From Microbacterium sulfonylureivorans (GTDB lineage: Bacteria; Actinomycetota; Actinomycetes; Actinomycetales; Microbacteriaceae), in contig NZ_RJAD01000001.1 of assembly GCF_003999995.1 (NCBI RefSeq), positions 372,001 through 436,000 on the forward strand: DNA of 64,000 nt, in the 5' to 3' direction. Each line of letters starts with the position of its first letter. Positions within the stretch are counted from its first letter, which is position 1. Both the position numbers and the translations under genes were made by a program. Below, piece after piece: positions 61,796-64,000 of the stretch. The notes beneath the pieces were generated by a model, which searched no databases, was not told the origin of the DNA, and worked only from the letters and a program-made list of their open reading frames with translations.

Positions 61796-62149
61796 ATGGA
61801 GTTCCTGCGTCATCTCGTCCTGCTCTTCCACCTCGTCGGGTTCGCGATCCTGTTCGGCGCATGGGTCGTCGAGGCCGTCAACGGCCACCGCGGCGTCACC
61901 CGCCTCATGAACTGGGGCCTCGCGATCGCCGCTGTCGCCGGCCTCATCCTCGCCGCCCCCTGGGGCATCGACTACGAGCTGAACTACGTCAAGATCGGCA
62001 CCAAGCTCGTCATCCTGATCGCGATCGGCGCACTGCTCGGCATCGGCGCCGGCCGCCAGCGCAAGTCCGGCTCGGTGCCGCCGGCGATCTTCTGGTCGAT
62101 CGGCGTCCTCACGCTCGCGAACGCGGCGATCGCCGTGCTCTGGCGCTGA
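61796..62149 (+). CDS. Small integral membrane protein of unknown function
   Basis: 117 residues with four hydrophobic segments (about 5-25, 38-55, 70-88, 97-115). Notable stretches are RHLVLLFHLVGFAILFGAW and the mid segment NYVKIGTKLVILIAIGALLG. It resembles small actinobacterial Fe-S-cluster-free membrane proteins annotated only as hypothetical. His-x-x-G in helix 1 and the charged Lys in helix 3 could matter, but no function can be named. Start at ATG 61796; a GTG 9 bp upstream is in frame. Confidence 0.75.
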   Translation: MEFLRHLVLLFHLVGFAILFGAWVVEAVNGHRGVTRLMNWGLAIAAVAGLILAAPWGIDYELNYVKIGTKLVILIAIGALLGIGAGRQRKSGSVPPAIFWSIGVLTLANAAIAVLWR

Positions 62150-62163
62150 CGGCCCCACGCAGA

Positions 62164-62209
62164 ACGACGAGCGGATGCCGCGGCCCGGGTCGCGGCATCC
62201 GCTCGTCGT
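62164..62209. terminator. 19-bp perfect hairpin with GGATGCCGCG core
   Basis: ACGACGAGCGGATGCCGCG (62164-62182) is exactly complementary to 62191-62209 around the 8-nt loop GCCCGGGT. It starts 15 bp after the small membrane protein gene and is the longest perfect copy of the recurrent element. Confidence 0.75.
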
Positions 62210-62242
62210 GCGTCGGCCGGGCCCCGCGTGCACGCCCGGGAG

Positions 62243-62384
62243 TAGACTCGATCCTCGTGCCCGGGTGAACGAACCCGTGTGCCCGGTGACCCAGCGCAGT
62301 GCCGCCTGACGCGTCACCCCGCGTCAGCGACCGCCCACCGCACGTCCCACAAGGATGCTCCGCCACGCGTTTTACAGGTACTGA
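62243..62384 (+). promoter_or_regulatory. Long structured leader of the MHS transporter gene
   Basis: TAGACT (62243-62248) is a plausible -10 hexamer. It would start an RNA of about 130 nt before the ATG at 62385. Inside are CCCGGGTGAACGAACCCGTGTGCCCGG-like complementary blocks (62260-62287) and TGACGCG-TCACC-CGCGTCA (within 62307-62326). No known riboswitch consensus is recognised. Confidence 0.35.
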
Positions 62385-63869
62385 ATGTCTTCCCCCACTG
62401 CATCCGCCCCTTCCCCGACGACCGTCCCCGCCAATCCCCGCTCGCGCGTCATCACCGCGAGCCTGGTGGGCACCACGATCGAGTTCTACGACTTCTACGT
62501 CTACGCGACCGCCGCGGTGCTCGTCTTCCCGATCCTCTTCTTCCCCACCGGAAACGACACCACGGCACTGCTGGCGTCGTTCGGCGTCTTCGGCGCGGCG
62601 ATGATCGCGCGCCCCCTCGGCGCCATCGTCTTCGGGCACTTCGGCGACCGCTTCGGCCGCAAGGCGACCCTCGTCGCGTCGCTCCTGACGATGGGCATTG
62701 CGACCTTCCTCATCGGCTGCCTCCCGACGTACGACGACATCGGGTGGTGGGCCGCCCTGCTCCTGCTATTCCTTCGCCTCGCGCAGGGCTTCGCGCTCGG
62801 CGGCGAGTGGTCGGGCGCCGCTCTCGTCGCGACGGAGAACGCTCCGGCCGGCAAGCGCGCCTGGTACGGCACGTTCCCCCAGCTCGGCGCCCCGCTCGGC
62901 TTCATCATCGCGAACACAGTGTTCCTCGCGATCAACTTCCTGCTCCCCCACCCCGACGGCGCCGGACAGCGCTCGGCCGACTTCCTCGCCTGGGGATGGC
63001 GCGTGCCGTTCCTCTTCTCGGCGGTCATGGTGATCATCGGGCTCTGGGTGCGCCTGCGCCTCGTCGAGTCCGAGACGTTCGTCAAGGCGGAGCAGAAGGG
63101 CGCGATCCGCAAGTTCCCGCTCGGCACCGTCGTGCGCAAGCACTGGTGGCACCTGATCCTGGGCACGTTCATCATGCTCGCCACCTACGTGCTGTTCTAC
63201 CTGATGACGAACTTCACGCTCTCGTACGGCACGAAGGCCGCGAGCCTCGAGACCGCCTCAGCCGCGGCGCAGGCGGCCGCCGAAGCCGCGGGGCAGCCCT
63301 TCGACGCGGCCGCGTTCGCAGCGCAGTTCTACCCGGGCCTCGGCTTCGGCTACACCGACTTCGTCATCATGCAGATCATCGGCGTGGTGTTCTTCGGCAT
63401 CTTCACGCTGCTGTCGGGCCCGATCGCCGATGCCATCGGGCGCCGCAAGCTGCTGCTGTGGGTCACCGGTCTCATCATCGTCTTCGGCCTGACGTTCAAT
63501 CTGTTCCTGCTGCCCCACGCCGATCCGAAGTTCACCGGCGCACTCACGCAGGCGTTCCTGATCTTCGGCTTCGTCCTCATGGGCTCGACGTTCGGGCCGA
63601 TGGGCGCGGTTCTGCCGGAGCTCTTCCCCACGAACGTGCGCTACACGGGCTCGGCGATCTCGTACAACCTGTCGTCCATCCTCGGCGCCGCCCTCGCGCC
63701 GATCGTCGCCGTCGCCCTGTGGGCGGGGTCGGGCGGCAACCCGTGGCTCGTCGGCGTCTACCTCTCGGCGATGGGCGTGCTGACCTTCATCGCGCTGCTC
63801 CTCGCTCCCGAGACGAAGGACGTCGACTACGACGCCGACCTCGGCATCGGAGAAACCGCGTCGCTCTGA
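62385..63869 (+). CDS. MFS transporter, metabolite:H+ symporter (MHS) family
   Basis: 494 residues, 12 transmembrane helices. Signature parts are SLVGTTIEFYDFYVYATAA, FGHFGDRFGRKATLVASLL (A-motif), RLAQGFALGGEWSGAALVATENAP and FPQLGAPLGFIIAN, all typical of ShiA/ProP-type symporters. An insert of about 35 Ala-rich residues (near 285-320) lies in the central loop after TM7. It would import a carboxylate or compatible solute with protons. The upstream region has no strong ribosome site but a long leader. Confidence 0.9.
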   Translation: MSSPTASAPSPTTVPANPRSRVITASLVGTTIEFYDFYVYATAAVLVFPILFFPTGNDTTALLASFGVFGAAMIARPLGAIVFGHFGDRFGRKATLVASLLTMGIATFLIGCLPTYDDIGWWAALLLLFLRLAQGFALGGEWSGAALVATENAPAGKRAWYGTFPQLGAPLGFIIANTVFLAINFLLPHPDGAGQRSADFLAWGWRVPFLFSAVMVIIGLWVRLRLVESETFVKAEQKGAIRKFPLGTVVRKHWWHLILGTFIMLATYVLFYLMTNFTLSYGTKAASLETASAAAQAAAEAAGQPFDAAAFAAQFYPGLGFGYTDFVIMQIIGVVFFGIFTLLSGPIADAIGRRKLLLWVTGLIIVFGLTFNLFLLPHADPKFTGALTQAFLIFGFVLMGSTFGPMGAVLPELFPTNVRYTGSAISYNLSSILGAALAPIVAVALWAGSGGNPWLVGVYLSAMGVLTFIALLLAPETKDVDYDADLGIGETASL

Positions 63870-63887
63870 CCGCGGGGAAGGCACGAG

Positions 63888-63921
63888 CGGATGCCGCGGC
63901 CCGAACGGGTCGCGGCATCCG
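63888..63921. terminator. Convergent hairpin with GGATGCCGCG core
   Basis: CGGATGCCGCG (63888-63898) pairs with CGCGGCATCCG (63911-63921); the loop holds CCC/GGG. It lies between the MHS gene stop and the minus-strand stop at 63945, thus in a convergent gap. Confidence 0.7.
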
Positions 63922-63942
63922 TCGTCTCGTCGATCATCGCCG

Positions 63943-64000
63943 TCAGACGATCGCGCCGATCGCCGACATGATCCCGCAGAACGCGGTGAACGCCACCGGA
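63943..64000 (-). CDS. C-terminal end of a membrane protein (cut by window edge)
   Basis: On the minus strand the last frame reads PVAFTAFCGIMSAIGAIV and then TGA (complement of 63943-63945). The hydrophobic, Gly/Ala-rich end and its position facing a convergent hairpin suggest the last helix of a membrane protein. Only 18 residues are visible, so no family can be given. Confidence 0.45.
   Translation of the reverse strand, partial: PVAFTAFCGIMSAIGAIV

Noticed and set aside
62221..62340. A tRNA in the leader of the MHS transporter
   Set aside because: No acceptor stem, T-loop (GTTCRANNC) or anticodon arm can be folded.

Overview
The window is high-GC DNA from an actinobacterium, most probably a Microbacteriaceae member close to Microbacterium. 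This rests on the gene order, on leaderless genes with a TANNNT hexamer just upstream of the start codon, and on the recurring GGATGCCGCGG / CCGCGGCATCC element typical of that group. No rRNA, tRNA, CRISPR array or phage was seen. Much of the backbone is collinear with the Mycobacterium tuberculosis accD5 to trpS region (accD5, accE5, maf, accA3, lpdA, purine nucleoside phosphorylase, phosphomannomutase, add, deoA, cdd, sdhCDAB, yihY-like, trpS), so it reads as an old actinobacterial chromosome segment with accessory blocks inserted.

Layout. 1-540: N-terminal part of a secreted cell-wall-binding-repeat protein. 733-9822: biotin-dependent acyl-CoA carboxylase (beta and epsilon, then Maf and the alpha chain), split by a minus-strand block holding a LuxR-type response regulator, its histidine kinase, a membrane protein and a TRAM-domain RNA methyltransferase. 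9991-16312: LpdA-type quinone reductase, purine nucleoside phosphorylase, phospho-sugar mutase, MFS exporter, acetyltransferase. 17713-25460: mannitol PTS cluster (PRD regulator, orphan EIIB, HPr, EI, MtlA, MtlF, MtlD). 25510-27085: alpha/beta hydrolase and TauE/SafE permease. 27195-30501: a tightly overlapped trio of flavin monooxygenase, BASS-type transporter and SDR epimerase. 31786-32577: isocitrate lyase/PEP mutase-like gene. 32684-41050 (minus): nucleoside uptake and salvage (BMP lipoprotein, ABC ATPase, two permeases, cytidine deaminase, thymidine phosphorylase, adenosine deaminase). 41201-42316: mannose-1-phosphate guanylyltransferase. 42562-46103: succinate dehydrogenase. 46114-50642: MFS transporter, YihY/BrkB protein, exonuclease III, TrpRS. 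52097-57958: acetyltransferase, Fpg/Nei glycosylase, glycerol kinase, glycerol-3-phosphate dehydrogenase and a divergent SorC-type regulator. 58033-61721: FMN riboswitch and ribD-ribE-ribBA-ribH. The window ends with a small membrane protein, an MHS-family transporter and the last codons of a minus-strand gene.

The most unusual structure is three separate single-gene cassettes of about 1.1-1.2 kb (16378-17592, 30576-31696, 50787-51926). Each carries one gene for a protein with an AbiEi-like N-terminal winged helix and a C-terminal PD-(D/E)xK/DUF559-like nuclease domain. Each gene is bracketed by a matched pair of quasi-palindromic repeats of about 60-100 bp, one of which abuts or runs into the gene's 3' end. 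The repeat family differs between cassettes and follows the protein subtype. They look like compact, possibly mobile or self-recognising nuclease-repeat units inserted after the ends of core genes.

Annotation is from direct reading and translation of the sequence; family assignments rest on recognised motifs, not on database searches.
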